From Burkholderiales bacterium (GTDB taxonomy: Bacteria; Pseudomonadota; Gammaproteobacteria; Burkholderiales; Casimicrobiaceae): DNA of 64,000 nt. Both the position numbers and the translations under genes were made by a program. Under the pieces are notes generated by a model that saw only the letters and a list, made by a program, of their open reading frames with translations, ran no database searches and was not told the DNA's origin. Each line of letters starts with the position of its first letter. Within the stretch, counting starts at the first letter, position 1. Of this stretch, positions 42,500 through 51,843 are shown one piece after another. Location: contig JAEUPL010000013.1 of NCBI GenBank assembly GCA_016790165.1, positions 62,001 to 126,000 of the forward strand, in the 5' to 3' direction.

Positions 42500-43539
42500 C
42501 AGGTGGCTCCGGGGTCAGCTGGCACCGGTGGTGCGGCGCGCGCTTCGTCTGAAAACAGCAGCATCAGATTGCGTCCAAAACGGTGTTTGCCCGTCTCGCT
42601 GACGAGCAAGTCGAGTGTAACGCCTGCGAGATCATCCGCACCGACTTCGACCATCGGGTCGCGATCCGTGTGCATGATTTTGACGTAGTGCTGGCAGGCG
42701 TCGCAGGTTTCGGCCTGGACGGCGGCCAGTGACGCGCGCGCGGCCTCCTGGGAAGCGACGTCGCTTCCGCCGTCGGCGTAGTCGAGGCTCTGATAGGCGA
42801 GGGCGGTACTGGCGCCACAGCAGGTGCAATCGGTACGTACCCGATGCCATTCGCCGCTGCAAAGCGAGCAATGCAGGTAACGATGCCCCGGCGTATTGTT
42901 GATGGTGCGCGTGATACTGGCGATGGGTCGACTGCCGCAGGCCGGGCAATGAGAGAGATCAGCGCCGGGGACGATGGCGTCCCCGTGCTCGGCCGCGACA
43001 CGAGCGTGCAGTTGCGACAGGGCGTGTACCCAATACACCTGCAGCGCGGCGCCTACGAACGGCGCAGCCGCAAGGTCGACATCGGCAACGTGCTCGCGCA
43101 GCACGTCGTCGGCACGGCGTTCCAGCGTGTCGTCCGGCTCGTTGCGTAGCGCGCTCAACGCCGCGCGCGTGGCTACGGGTGCCGTTGGCGCGACGTCGTC
43201 AATGATCGCGCGTAGTACGTCGCGCCACCATGATGTGCGTGGGAGCCGCTCGATGGCGAGGGCTGGTTTTCCGGCGGCTCGCGCGGCGGCGAGCGTCGCC
43301 GCATCGGGCAGCACCACTGAGCCACCGGCCGCCAACAGTCGATGTTGCGACTTTGCAACCGCTGCCATCAGCAACAGGTAGTCAGCAAGTGCGTGCCCGC
43401 GCGCCAGTTGTGTCAGGCGCATTTGCCGTTCGGCAAACAGCGTTGCCGGTTCTGGTGCCCGAAAGAACGGAACCTCGCCACCACCCAGGGTGGCGATTTC
43501 TTCCGCGGACATGATCCGAATGGTGGCCGATGCAGTCAT
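42499..43539 (-). CDS. fdhE: Formate dehydrogenase accessory protein FdhE
   Basis: The product has 346 residues from ATG 43539 (43512 is another candidate). FdhE binds the formate dehydrogenase catalytic subunit in the cytoplasm before Tat export. It is recognised by VPFFRAPEPATLFAERQMRL and by the paired zinc-binding Cys motifs CPACGSRP, CSLCSGEW, CTCCGAS and CDACQHY in the C-terminal half. It starts 12 nt after a terminator that closes the fdnGHI transcript, and its stop overlaps the selA start. Confidence 0.93.
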   Translation of the reverse strand: MTASATIRIMSAEEIATLGGGEVPFFRAPEPATLFAERQMRLTQLARGHALADYLLLMAAVAKSQHRLLAAGGSVVLPDAATLAAARAAGKPALAIERLPRTSWWRDVLRAIIDDVAPTAPVATRAALSALRNEPDDTLERRADDVLREHVADVDLAAAPFVGAALQVYWVHALSQLHARVAAEHGDAIVPGADLSHCPACGSRPIASITRTINNTPGHRYLHCSLCSGEWHRVRTDCTCCGASTALAYQSLDYADGGSDVASQEAARASLAAVQAETCDACQHYVKIMHTDRDPMVEVGADDLAGVTLDLLVSETGKHRFGRNLMLLFSDEARAAPPVPADPGAT

Positions 43540-43550
43540 TTCTACCCCAC

Positions 43551-43587
43551 AAAACAAACGCGGGAGCCGTGACTACCAGCTCCCGCG
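43551..43587 (-). terminator. Rho-independent terminator between fdnI and fdhE
   Basis: On the minus strand CGCGGGAGC pairs perfectly with GCTCCCGCG (43559-43567 with 43579-43587, 11-nt loop), followed by TTTGTTTTG. It should end or attenuate the formate dehydrogenase transcript before fdhE-selA. Confidence 0.8.
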
Positions 43588-43646
43588 TCGACAAGACCCC
43601 GCTGCCCAATAGCGAGGCTACCGGACCGGAGGTGTCGCCATCATAA

Positions 43647-44270
43647 CTACGACCGGCGCTTCACCGCCTCGTCATACCAGAGGCGATGATTGACCTTGGC
43701 CCAGTCTTCGCTGACGGTGCCGCGAGTCATGGCGCGGACGGTACCCTTGACCCAGATCGCGGCGTAAACGTGCACGATCGTGGTGAGGATCAGCACGACC
43801 GCCGCAACGGAGTGCAGCAGTACAGCCGCACGCATCACCGGAATCGGAAAGTACGGCGCGAACCACGGACGCCAGAACATGAACCCCGTTATGACGAGCA
43901 CCAGCAGGCTGAGCGTCATCAGCCAGAACACCATCTTCTGTCCATAGTTGTACTTGCCCACGGGCGGCATGCTGGCCTTGTCGCCTTTGAGCATGTCGCC
44001 CATGTGCTTCTTCCACTCACGGTCGGCGTCGGTAATGCGGTTCTCCGCTCGCAAGCGGACGAATAGCGCACCGAACGAGATCACCATCAGCAAACCCAGG
44101 AAGGGATGCAGGATGCGCGTCCACGGCCCGCCGCCGAACAGGTTGGTCAGGAAGAAAAACGCAGGATGGAAGAACGCGAGGCCGGAGAGCCCTGCGAGCA
44201 CGAACATCAGCGCGATGAACCAGTGGTTCATGCGCTCGCGATCGTTGTAGCGTTGCAGCAACTTGGCCAT
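43647..44270 (-). CDS. fdnI: Formate dehydrogenase-N gamma subunit, cytochrome b556
   Basis: The product has 207 residues with four membrane helices (for example WFIALMFVLAGLSGLAFFHP and VFWLMTLSLLVLVITGFMFW). Conserved His in MNHWF, ILHPFLGL, LLHSVAAV and TIVHVYAAIW are the expected heme b ligands. FdnI passes electrons from the beta subunit to quinone on the cytoplasmic side. Its start overlaps the fdxH stop (TAATG). Confidence 0.93.
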   Translation of the reverse strand: MAKLLQRYNDRERMNHWFIALMFVLAGLSGLAFFHPAFFFLTNLFGGGPWTRILHPFLGLLMVISFGALFVRLRAENRITDADREWKKHMGDMLKGDKASMPPVGKYNYGQKMVFWLMTLSLLVLVITGFMFWRPWFAPYFPIPVMRAAVLLHSVAAVVLILTTIVHVYAAIWVKGTVRAMTRGTVSEDWAKVNHRLWYDEAVKRRS

Positions 44271-45145
44271 TACGCATTCTCCTTCTCGTCGTTCTTCTCC
44301 TCAACCGGGCCCACCTTCATGTAGTGGAAGAAGCCGGCCACAACCGCGCCGATCATGCCGGCAACGGCGAGTGGTTTGGCGATGCCTTTCCACACTGACA
44401 CCATCGGGCTGATCGTCGGGTCTTTCGGCAGACCTTCCAGCTCGGGCTGGTCGGCGTGCTTCATCACGTACATGACATGCGTGCCGCCGACGCCTTGCGG
44501 GTTGTACAGCCCGGCGTTCTGGAAGCCCCGCTCTTTCAGCTCGCCCACGCGCTTCTCACCGTAGGCGACCATGTCGTCCTTGGTGCCGAAGCCGATGGCG
44601 CCGGTCGGGCAGGTCTTCACACAGGCGGGCTCGAGCCCCACCGCGACGCGGTCGGAACACAGCGTGCATTTGTACGCTTTGTTGTCCTTCGCGCTGATCC
44701 GCGGTACGTCAAACGGGCAGCCTTTCACGCAATAGCCGCAGCCGATGCAGTTCTCGCTCATGAAATCAACGATGCCATTGGCGCGCTTCACGATGGCACC
44801 GGGCGAGGGACAGGCCTTGAGGCAGCCCGGGTCTTCGCAGTGCATGCAGCCGTCCTTGCGGATCAGCCACTCGAGATTGCCCTGCTTTGGTTCCACTTCG
44901 TAGAACTTCATCACCGTCCAGCTATTGGCGGTGAGATCGGCCGGGTTGTCGTACACGCCGACGTTATTGCCGACGTCGTCGCGCAGGTCGTTCCAGTTCA
45001 TGCACGCGACCTGGCAGGCCTTGCAGCCAATGCACTTGGACTCGTCGATGAGCTTGGCGACTTGCGGTACCGCAGAACGTGCCTGCGGGGTAGCGGTGGT
45101 GGTGGCAGAACGCGCCACCACGTCTTGTGATTGCAGACTGGCCAT
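44270..45145 (-). CDS. fdxH: Formate dehydrogenase-N beta subunit, four [4Fe-4S] ferredoxin-like
   Basis: The product has 291 residues from ATG 45145, preceded by AGGGAGGA. Ferredoxin Cys groups are visible: [37 protein letters not shown] and CTLCSDR with CVKTCP, enough for four [4Fe-4S] clusters. A C-terminal membrane helix ([18 protein letters not shown]) anchors it to the gamma subunit. It transfers electrons from the alpha subunit's molybdenum site to heme b. Confidence 0.95.
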   Translation of the reverse strand: MASLQSQDVVARSATTTATPQARSAVPQVAKLIDESKCIGCKACQVACMNWNDLRDDVGNNVGVYDNPADLTANSWTVMKFYEVEPKQGNLEWLIRKDGCMHCEDPGCLKACPSPGAIVKRANGIVDFMSENCIGCGYCVKGCPFDVPRISAKDNKAYKCTLCSDRVAVGLEPACVKTCPTGAIGFGTKDDMVAYGEKRVGELKERGFQNAGLYNPQGVGGTHVMYVMKHADQPELEGLPKDPTISPMVSVWKGIAKPLAVAGMIGAVVAGFFHYMKVGPVEEKNDEKENA

Positions 45146-45158
45146 TCTCGCGTCCTCC

Positions 45159-48100
45159 CTATGCCTTTTCGATGTTGACGAGGAACGCCTTGAACTCCGG
45201 CGTCTGCGAGTTGGCGTCACCCACGTAAGGCGTCAACGCGTTGGCCACGTAGCCATTCTGCGCCACCCCCTTGAAGCCCCAGTGAATGGGGATACCGACG
45301 TGATGCACCTTCTTGCCGTTGACGTCGAGCGCCTTCATGCGTTTGGTGACCACGCAGGCGGCGACCACTTCGCCGCGATTGCTGCGCACCTTGACCCGAT
45401 CCCCCATCTTGATGCCTTTCTCCCTGGCCAGTTCTTCGCCAATTTCGACGAAGGCCTGGGGTTGGGTGATGGCGTTGCTGCGCGCGTGCTTGGTCCAGTA
45501 GTGGAAGTGTTCGGTCAGTCGGTACGTTGTCGCGGCATACGGGAACTCCGCGGCCTTGCCGAACGCCTCCATGTCGCCCTTGTATACCCGAGCGGCCGGA
45601 TTGCTGACCGCCTTGGGATTGTTAGGGCACATCAGATTCACGCCGACGGGCGTCTCGAACGGCTCATAGTGCTCGGGGAACGGGCCTTCATTCATGCCGA
45701 TCGCGTGCAGACGTGCCACGCCTTCGGGGTTCATGATGAACGCACCGACGCCTTGTTCCGGTGCCGCGTCGGGACGCATGTCCGGAATGTCTGCACCGCC
45801 CGCCCATGAACTGCCGTTCCAGGCAAGGTATTTGCGGCTTGGGTCCCACGGCTTGCCGTCTTTATCCGCACTGGCGCGGTTGTAGAGGATGCGGCGGTTG
45901 GCCGGCCACGAGAAACCCCAGTTCGGAAACACGCCGAGTCCGGTGGGGTCACTGTTGTCGCGTCGCGCCGTCAGGTTGCCTGCTTGACTCCAGCAACCGG
46001 CGTAGATCCAGTTGCCGCAGGCGGTCGTACCGTCGTCGCGCAGCACAGCAAAACCCGGAACTTGCTCGCCAGCCTTGACCAGCGGTGCAGGCGGAGCCGC
46101 CCCTGGCGCGGGTGTCGGCACCGGGATCGGTTTGCCCTTGGCGTCAAGTTTCGGCGCTGGGGGCGGTGGCATCAGGTCGGCGAGTGCCTTGCCGGATATT
46201 TCGCGCAACAGCTCGCTGTTTTGCGGCAGATTGGCGTTGATGTACGGCCAGGTGAGTGCGGCCACCGGCTCTGGCAGTGTGCCGCCGTCCTTGGCATACA
46301 TCCCGCGAAGTTTCTGGAACAACCGCGCCATGATCTCGACGTCGGTTTTTGCCTCACCCGGCGGATCAACCGCCTTCTCCTTCCAGCTAATGACGCGGCT
46401 GGAATTGGTGAATGTGCCGCTGTCTTCAGCGAAACATGCGGTGGGGAAGCGGAACACTTCAGTCTGGATTTTGGAGGCATCCACGTCGTTCAGCGCCCCG
46501 TAGTTCTTCCAGAATTCGCTGGTTTCCGTCTCCAGCGGATCCATGATCACGAGGTACTTCAGCTTCGCGAGCGCTGCAGAGAGCTTCTTCTTGTTCGGCA
46601 CCGCAGCGAGGGGATTAAAGCCCTGCACCACAAAGCCGTTGACCTTGCCCTGATGCATGCGTTCGAAGATCGCCAGGATGTCGTACGCCCCGTCCCGCTT
46701 GGGGAACCAGTCGTAGGCGAAGTCGTTTTCTTTGGTGGCTGCGTTGCCGTAATACGCCTTCATCAGGCTGGTGTGCCATTTCGGGAAGTTCTGCGTGAAC
46801 GCCATCTGGTTCGGGCGCAGGGGTTTGCCGGTGCGGACTTTGAGGAACGTCTCACGGTCCACATCGGCATCGGTCGGCGCCGAGAGGTAACCAGACATCA
46901 CTTCCGAGTAGGCGCACATGTCGGTGATGCCCTGCACATTCGCATGGCCGCGCAGCGCATTGATGCCGCCACCCGGGCGACCCATGTTGCCGAGCAGCAA
47001 CTGGATCATCGCCATAGTGCGGATGTTTTGCGAGCCCACGCTGTGTTGCGTCCAGCCCAGCGCATAGCAGATGGTCATGACCTTGTCACGCGCCGACGTG
47101 GCCGCGAGCATTTCGCAGATCTTGACGAACTGGTCTTTCGGCGTACCCGTGATCTGGCTGACCAGCTCGGGCGTGTAGCGGGCGTAGTGCTTCTTCATCT
47201 GCTGGAACACGCAGAGCGGGTCCTGCAGACTGTCGTCCACCTTCACGAAGCCGTCTTCACCCACCTGGTAGCCCCAGGTTGACTTGTCGTAGCTGCGTTT
47301 GTCGACGTTGTAGCCGCTGAAAAAGCCGTTGTCGAACTTGAAATCGGGCTTGGTCAGGAACGTGGCATCAGTGTTCATTTTGACGTAATCAAGATGCACC
47401 TTGCCCGTGCTTAGCAGGTGATTGATCACGCCCGACAGGAACGCGATGTCGGTCCCGACACGAATCGGGGCGTAAACGTCCGCCACGGCCGCACTGCGCG
47501 TGAAGCGCGGATCGACCACGATCAGTTTTGCCTTGCGCTGCTGCTGCGCCTCTACCACCCACTTGAATCCGCATGGGTGTGCTTCGGCGGCATTGCCGCC
47601 CATGACCAACACCAAGTCTGTGTTCTTGATGTCGGTCCACGAATTGGTCATCGCTCCGCGACCGAAAGTCGGGCCCAGACTGGACACCGTCGGTGCGTGT
47701 CAGATACGTGCTTGTGTATCTAGAGCGACCATGCCAAGGCCGCGAGCGACCTTGACCGAGAGATAACCTGCTTCGTTGGAGGATGCCGATGAAATCAGGA
47801 ACGCCGAGGTGTTCCAGCGATTCACGGTGATCGACTTGCCGTCCTTTTCGATCGTTTTGATCAGGTTGGCATCGCGATCTGCCTTCATGTGCTTTGCCAC
47901 ACGATTGAGCGCGTCGTCCCACGAGATGGTTTTCCACTCGTTGCTGCCGGGCTCACGCACCTGCGGCCGCTTCACGCGATTGGGTGACTGGATCATGTCC
48001 ATTACCCCGGCGCCCTTCGGGCAGAGCGTGCCGCGGTTCACCGGATGATCGGGGTCGCCCTCAATGTGCACGATGCTCGACTTGACGTTTTTCGCCTTGT

Positions 48101-48290
48101 CGCCGAGCGTATAGATCACCACGCCGCAGCTCACTGAGCAGTACGGGCAGATGCTTCGCGCTTCCGTGGTTCGGGCCAATTTGAAGTTTCGCGTCTCGGC
48201 GTGTGCCGCCGTCGGCGAAAAACCAAGCGCAACGAGACTGGATCCCACCAGTCCTGCGCCCGAGGCCCGAAGGAAATCCCTTCGGTTCAT
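45159..48290 (-). CDS. fdnG: Formate dehydrogenase-N alpha subunit, selenocysteine-containing
   Basis: The product has 1043 residues, with an in-frame UGA at 47702-47700 read as selenocysteine 197 ([20 protein letters not shown]). This is the conserved site of FdnG/FdoG, where Sec coordinates molybdenum. The start at 48290 gives a Tat signal ([20 protein letters not shown]). The N-terminal [4Fe-4S] cluster Cys are in [13 protein letters not shown] and GTLCPKGAG, and the molybdopterin domain follows. Automatic annotation would split it into two genes at 47700. SelA, SelB and tRNA-Sec are encoded downstream. It oxidises formate in the periplasm. Confidence 0.95.
47660..47702 (-). promoter_or_regulatory. 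Selenocysteine insertion sequence (bSECIS) after the fdnG UGA
   Basis: Downstream of the UGA the mRNA can form a hairpin whose tip contains UCCAGUCUGGG, a short stem around AGUCU. The AGU-CU lies 21 nt after the UGA, the same position as in E. coli fdnG (GCAAGUCUUGC), where SelB binds the exposed GU. Confidence 0.8.
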
Positions 48291-48443
48291 TTGCACGTGA
48301 ATTCCTCCAGCTTTGTGGTAACGGTCCGGTACTTCCCCGCGCCCTCGCAGGGCGGGCGTCGCAAGATTATGCGGTAGGTTCTCCGCTTCTCGCAACGCGG
48401 ATTTCAGCGCCGGCCATGATGCGGCGCAGCAAAGAGAGGTGCG

Positions 48444-49484
48444 TTACGCCGAAACGCCTGCAAGCTGTCGCGTCATGCGATCCGCCGGAATGGTGCGACA
48501 TCCCGACGCGTTCTGCCCGCTCCAAAGTGGTGAGAAGTCACCGCTGCCGATGGCCTCTGCCTTGGCGCGCAATGGTGCCACTGCCGAAGTGGCCAGTGGG
48601 AACGCCGGCGCGAGTGCGCTGATCGGGCCGAGTTCGCGCATGAGGCGATTGACGATGCCACGGGCGGGTCGCCCGGTGAACAGATTGGTCAGGGCAGTGT
48701 GCTCGGTGGCGGCGCTGGTGAGCGCCTGGCGGTGGATTGCGCTGGTGGTGGCCTCGTCACACAGCAGATAAGCGGTGCCAACTTGCGCGGCGACGGCACC
48801 TAACTGCAACACGGCGGCAACTCCTGCGGCGTCAGCAATGCCACCGGCCGCGATCACCGGCTTGTCGACGTCGCGAACGATCTGGCGAACCAGCGGCAGC
48901 GTGCCGACCTGGGTGGTGAGATCGTCGCTCAGGAACATGCCGCGATGACCACCCGCCTCAAGTCCTTGCGCAATGATGGCGTCGACACCGCGTGCGGAAA
49001 GCCAGTGCGCCTCGGCGAGCGTGGTGGCCGACGACAGAATCTTGCCGCCCCAGGCGCGGATGGGGGCCAGCAATTCATCGGCGGGCAGGCCAAAGTGAAA
49101 ACTCACTACGGGTGGCCGGAACGGGGCAATGAGATCGAGTGCCTCGCGGCTAAACGGCATTCGGCCCGGCCCCGTCGGGATCGTCCCCGGATCGATGCCA
49201 AATTCCGCGTAGTACGGCGCCAGCGCAGTGCGCCATGCCCGTTCCCGCGAGGCGTTGGGCGTGGGCGGCGTGTGCGCAAAAAAGTTGATCTGGTACGGCC
49301 GGATGGAAGATGCGGCAATGGCCGCGAGCTCGGCGCGCAGCGCATCGTGCGTGAGCATCGCGCAAGGCAGGCTGCCGAGGCCACCCGCCTGCGACACGGC
49401 GATGGTCAGCGCACTGGTCTGCACGCCTGCCATCGGTGCCTGAAGGATGGGGAGCTGGATGCCGAAAAGTTCTTGCGCGTTCAT
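48444..49484 (-). CDS. Nitronate monooxygenase-like FMN enzyme (NPD family)
   Basis: The product has 346 residues. It has the 2-nitropropane dioxygenase TIM-barrel pattern: FGIQLPILQAPMAGVQTSAL at the N-terminus, GGLGSLPCAML, the likely catalytic His in EAGGHRGMF, and the FMN-phosphate site in VIAAGGIADAAGVAAVLQLG and AAQVGTAYLL. It detoxifies propionate-3-nitronate or acts on related compounds; some members are enoyl-reductase-like. It is a separate unit 153 nt upstream of fdnG on the same strand. Confidence 0.83.
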   Translation of the reverse strand: MNAQELFGIQLPILQAPMAGVQTSALTIAVSQAGGLGSLPCAMLTHDALRAELAAIAASSIRPYQINFFAHTPPTPNASRERAWRTALAPYYAEFGIDPGTIPTGPGRMPFSREALDLIAPFRPPVVSFHFGLPADELLAPIRAWGGKILSSATTLAEAHWLSARGVDAIIAQGLEAGGHRGMFLSDDLTTQVGTLPLVRQIVRDVDKPVIAAGGIADAAGVAAVLQLGAVAAQVGTAYLLCDEATTSAIHRQALTSAATEHTALTNLFTGRPARGIVNRLMRELGPISALAPAFPLATSAVAPLRAKAEAIGSGDFSPLWSGQNASGCRTIPADRMTRQLAGVSA

Positions 49485-49551
49485 ACGGCGATGCTAATGC
49501 AGCGCGGCGGCGGTGCCATACCACGCGACCTACTGGTGCGACGCCAGCTAC

Positions 49552-50553
49552 CTACGGTCGCGACTCAAAGTCCACGAATACGCGGTTCATGTTGGCGCGA
49601 TGCAATTCTGGAAAGTTCCGCAGCGCCCTGAACTGCGAGGGGTTGGCGAAGCGATCCAGTGTCTCGGTCAGCGCGTCAAGGTTGCGCGCCGCAGCACCGA
49701 CGTTGTCGATCAAAAAGGCGTAGTAGTCACCGCTTTCGCGTTGCGCCCGCGCAAGATCGGTGACGCGTCCGTGGCCGGGTACTGTGTACTTCGGCGCAAA
49801 CTGGCGCAGTCGGGCGAACGCCGCATGGGCCTTGCGCACGTCTGATTGCGGCAGCACACCAAGCAGGCGATCGACATAGACGAGATCACCGGTGAACGCC
49901 ACCGATTGCTCCGGCAACAGGATCATGCTGTCGCCGGGATAGTGTGCGCTGATGTCCACCCAGCGCAGACGCACACCACCGATGCGCACCTCGACGTCTG
50001 GCCCGGGGTGCAGCGCGATGGCGTGGCGCGGCACGGTATCGCGCAGCTGGGTGCCGACGAACCCGCGCAGATTGTTCAACTGTTGTTCAGCGACGGCGCG
50101 CTGCGTGTGCACGGTCGCCGCCAGCGCGTGCACCTCCGCGCCTTTGCGCGCGAAGTAGTCGTTTCCCAGCCAGCGGTGGTCCTGAGCGCCAGTGTTGAGT
50201 ACCCAGCGGATCGGCTTTGGCGTGACAGCGTGCACCGTCCGCTCCAGCAGCGCGGCGCTGTGCGCACTGGCGCCGCTGTCGATCAGGATCACGCCGTCGG
50301 CAGCCACCACGAAGCCGTAGTTGGCGTTCAGCCCGGCATTGGCTTCGCTGCGCTGACCGAGCGGGCCGATGATGGCGTAAACGTTGTCGGTTACGGCCAA
50401 GGCGCTTGGGTGGTACGGCAGTTCGGTGGCGCCGGCGGGCATCGCCAGCACTGCCAGCAAAGTCAGCAGCGGCAGCAAAAGATTCTGCCAAAGCGTCCGG
50501 GTACGTGTTGCTAGGGCAAACACAGGGTTTCTGATCGCGCGGTGAAAAAGCAT
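49552..50553 (-). CDS. Metallo-beta-lactamase fold protein with a degenerate metal motif
   Basis: The product has 333 residues from ATG 50553. After an N-terminal hydrophobic segment (LLPLLTLLAVLAMPAGATEL) the fold is recognisable (GFVVAADGVILIDSG, then FTGDLVYVDRLLG and VPGHGRV). However, the hallmark HxHxDH motif reads TGAQDH: the first two His are replaced by Gly and Gln, while the Asp, third His and later ligands (AHYPGD, TGD, PGHG) remain. Relatives in the SoxH / quinoprotein relay group keep both His, so this protein may bind a single metal or none. It overlaps the upstream cytochrome gene (ATGA). Confidence 0.78.
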   Translation of the reverse strand: MLFHRAIRNPVFALATRTRTLWQNLLLPLLTLLAVLAMPAGATELPYHPSALAVTDNVYAIIGPLGQRSEANAGLNANYGFVVAADGVILIDSGASAHSAALLERTVHAVTPKPIRWVLNTGAQDHRWLGNDYFARKGAEVHALAATVHTQRAVAEQQLNNLRGFVGTQLRDTVPRHAIALHPGPDVEVRIGGVRLRWVDISAHYPGDSMILLPEQSVAFTGDLVYVDRLLGVLPQSDVRKAHAAFARLRQFAPKYTVPGHGRVTDLARAQRESGDYYAFLIDNVGAAARNLDALTETLDRFANPSQFRALRNFPELHRANMNRVFVDFESRP

Positions 50554-51035
50554 CAACGTAACCGATAACCTGCGTGACACGCAACACAAGTGGAGGTCAC
50601 CTGCGCCAGCGCGTGGACGGCGGGCTTGAGGTCACCAGTAGCAGCGCTGTTTTGTGCTTCGATGGCGAAGCGACTGGCGCTGCGGTGCATCGCCTCCCCG
50701 GCCGCCTGCATGCCGACTGGCATGTAGCGCGCCACGTCGTGGGCGCCGTGGGATTTGAGCGAAGACATGCCGAGCCGCTGTTCGGCAACGCTGGACGCCA
50801 CATCGTACCTGCCTTCGGCAAGCGCAGCCTGAATTTCGGCGAGTGCCTTCAGGTGGTCGCGCATGTTGCTCAGCGTGTGCGCACGCATTGATTCAGGAAA
50901 CACCACCTCGGCGCGGGCGTCGACCTCAGGGGCGGCGCCATGACTGTGCGCGCTGGCATCACCCGCGCCAGGCGTATGACTGCAGGCGGCGAGGGCGAGC
51001 GCGGTCGTGACCGTGGCCAGGGTGTGAGGCTTCAT
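50553..51035 (-). CDS. Cytochrome c lipoprotein, class-II-like with C-terminal heme
   Basis: The product has 160 residues from ATG 51035. A lipobox LAAC (residues 15-18: ATVTTALALAACSHTP) points to a lipoprotein, followed by a His/Ala-rich linker and a helical bundle. The only heme motif, CVACHAGYRLR, is at the extreme C-terminus as in cytochrome c'/c556. Its stop overlaps the start of the MBL-fold gene, and the two may work together. It diverges from the Crp/Fnr gene with 77 nt between starts. Confidence 0.8.
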   Translation of the reverse strand: MKPHTLATVTTALALAACSHTPGAGDASAHSHGAAPEVDARAEVVFPESMRAHTLSNMRDHLKALAEIQAALAEGRYDVASSVAEQRLGMSSLKSHGAHDVARYMPVGMQAAGEAMHRSASRFAIEAQNSAATGDLKPAVHALAQVTSTCVACHAGYRLR

Positions 51036-51112
51036 GAGTGGAATGCGGGAGTGTTGAACATACCGCAACGATAGTGCTTATCGGTGCTGACGCGTATGAT
51101 CGCAGTCATATC

Positions 51113-51769
51113 ATGGCCTGGCGGGATTTGCGGATGAGGATACCGGAGCCTTTGGTGACCAAACCTGAGATCGACCCACTGCAAACTGCGCTTACAGCGG
51201 CACTGGCCAGCGTCGGGCAGGTGCCGCAAACCATGAACGTCGAGGCCGGCAAGGCGCTGGCGCGCGCGGGCCAGACACCTGCGTCGCTCTATTTCGTGTT
51301 GAGCGGCGAAGTGCGACTGATCCGCCACACGCCGGACGGGCGGGTTGCCGTGATGCAGCGGGTGCAGCGTGGCCCGGTGGCCGAGGCCAGTCTGGACAGC
51401 CGCCGCTATCACTGTGACGTGGTGTGCTCCCGCGCGTCCCGCGTGCTGCGGCTGCCGCTTGATGCCGTTCGGTCAGTGATTGAGACCGAACCCGAGCTGC
51501 GCAGGTTGTGGACGCAGCGCCTGACGCGCGAAGTGATCCGCCTGCGAGCGACGGTGGAACGCCTGAACCTCGACACCGCGGCAGAGCGCATTGCCCATGC
51601 CATCACGCTGGATGGCAGTCACTTCCGCCTGACGATGTCGAGTACCCGCAGGCAGTGGGCGGAAGAATTGGGTCTCAGTCACGAAGCGCTGTATCGCGCG
51701 CTGCGCCGAATGAAGAATGACGGCCGGTTGGCCGAGCCGGAACCCGGAACGTTTCAGCTGTTGCGCTGA
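51113..51769 (+). CDS. Crp/Fnr-family transcription regulator
   Basis: The product has about 218 residues. The cyclic-nucleotide-binding-like beta barrel is visible (LARAGQTPASLYFVLSGEVR then RVAVMQRVQRGPVAEASL), followed by a dimer helix and a winged helix (TRRQWAEELGLSHEALYRAL as recognition helix). No N-terminal Cys cluster for an FNR-type iron-sulfur centre is present. ATG at 51113 is chosen; 51038 would overlap the divergent cytochrome gene start and 51134 is also possible. It probably controls that divergent cytochrome/MBL-fold operon. Confidence 0.8.
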   Translation: MAWRDLRMRIPEPLVTKPEIDPLQTALTAALASVGQVPQTMNVEAGKALARAGQTPASLYFVLSGEVRLIRHTPDGRVAVMQRVQRGPVAEASLDSRRYHCDVVCSRASRVLRLPLDAVRSVIETEPELRRLWTQRLTREVIRLRATVERLNLDTAAERIAHAITLDGSHFRLTMSSTRRQWAEELGLSHEALYRALRRMKNDGRLAEPEPGTFQLLR

Positions 51770-51843
51770 GGCGGGCATGGGCCATCTGCTTTTGGGACCG
51801 GCCAAGGCCGCTCCCACGAGATGCGACGGCGATGTGACGCGCC

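Noticed and set aside
45159-48395. Two separate genes (a 231-residue and an 842-residue protein) or a pseudogene broken by a stop codon
   Set aside because: The intervening codon is UGA in the exact ARI-U-HAPTV context of FdnG, followed by a SECIS-like hairpin, with selA, selB and selC nearby. It is one selenoprotein gene.
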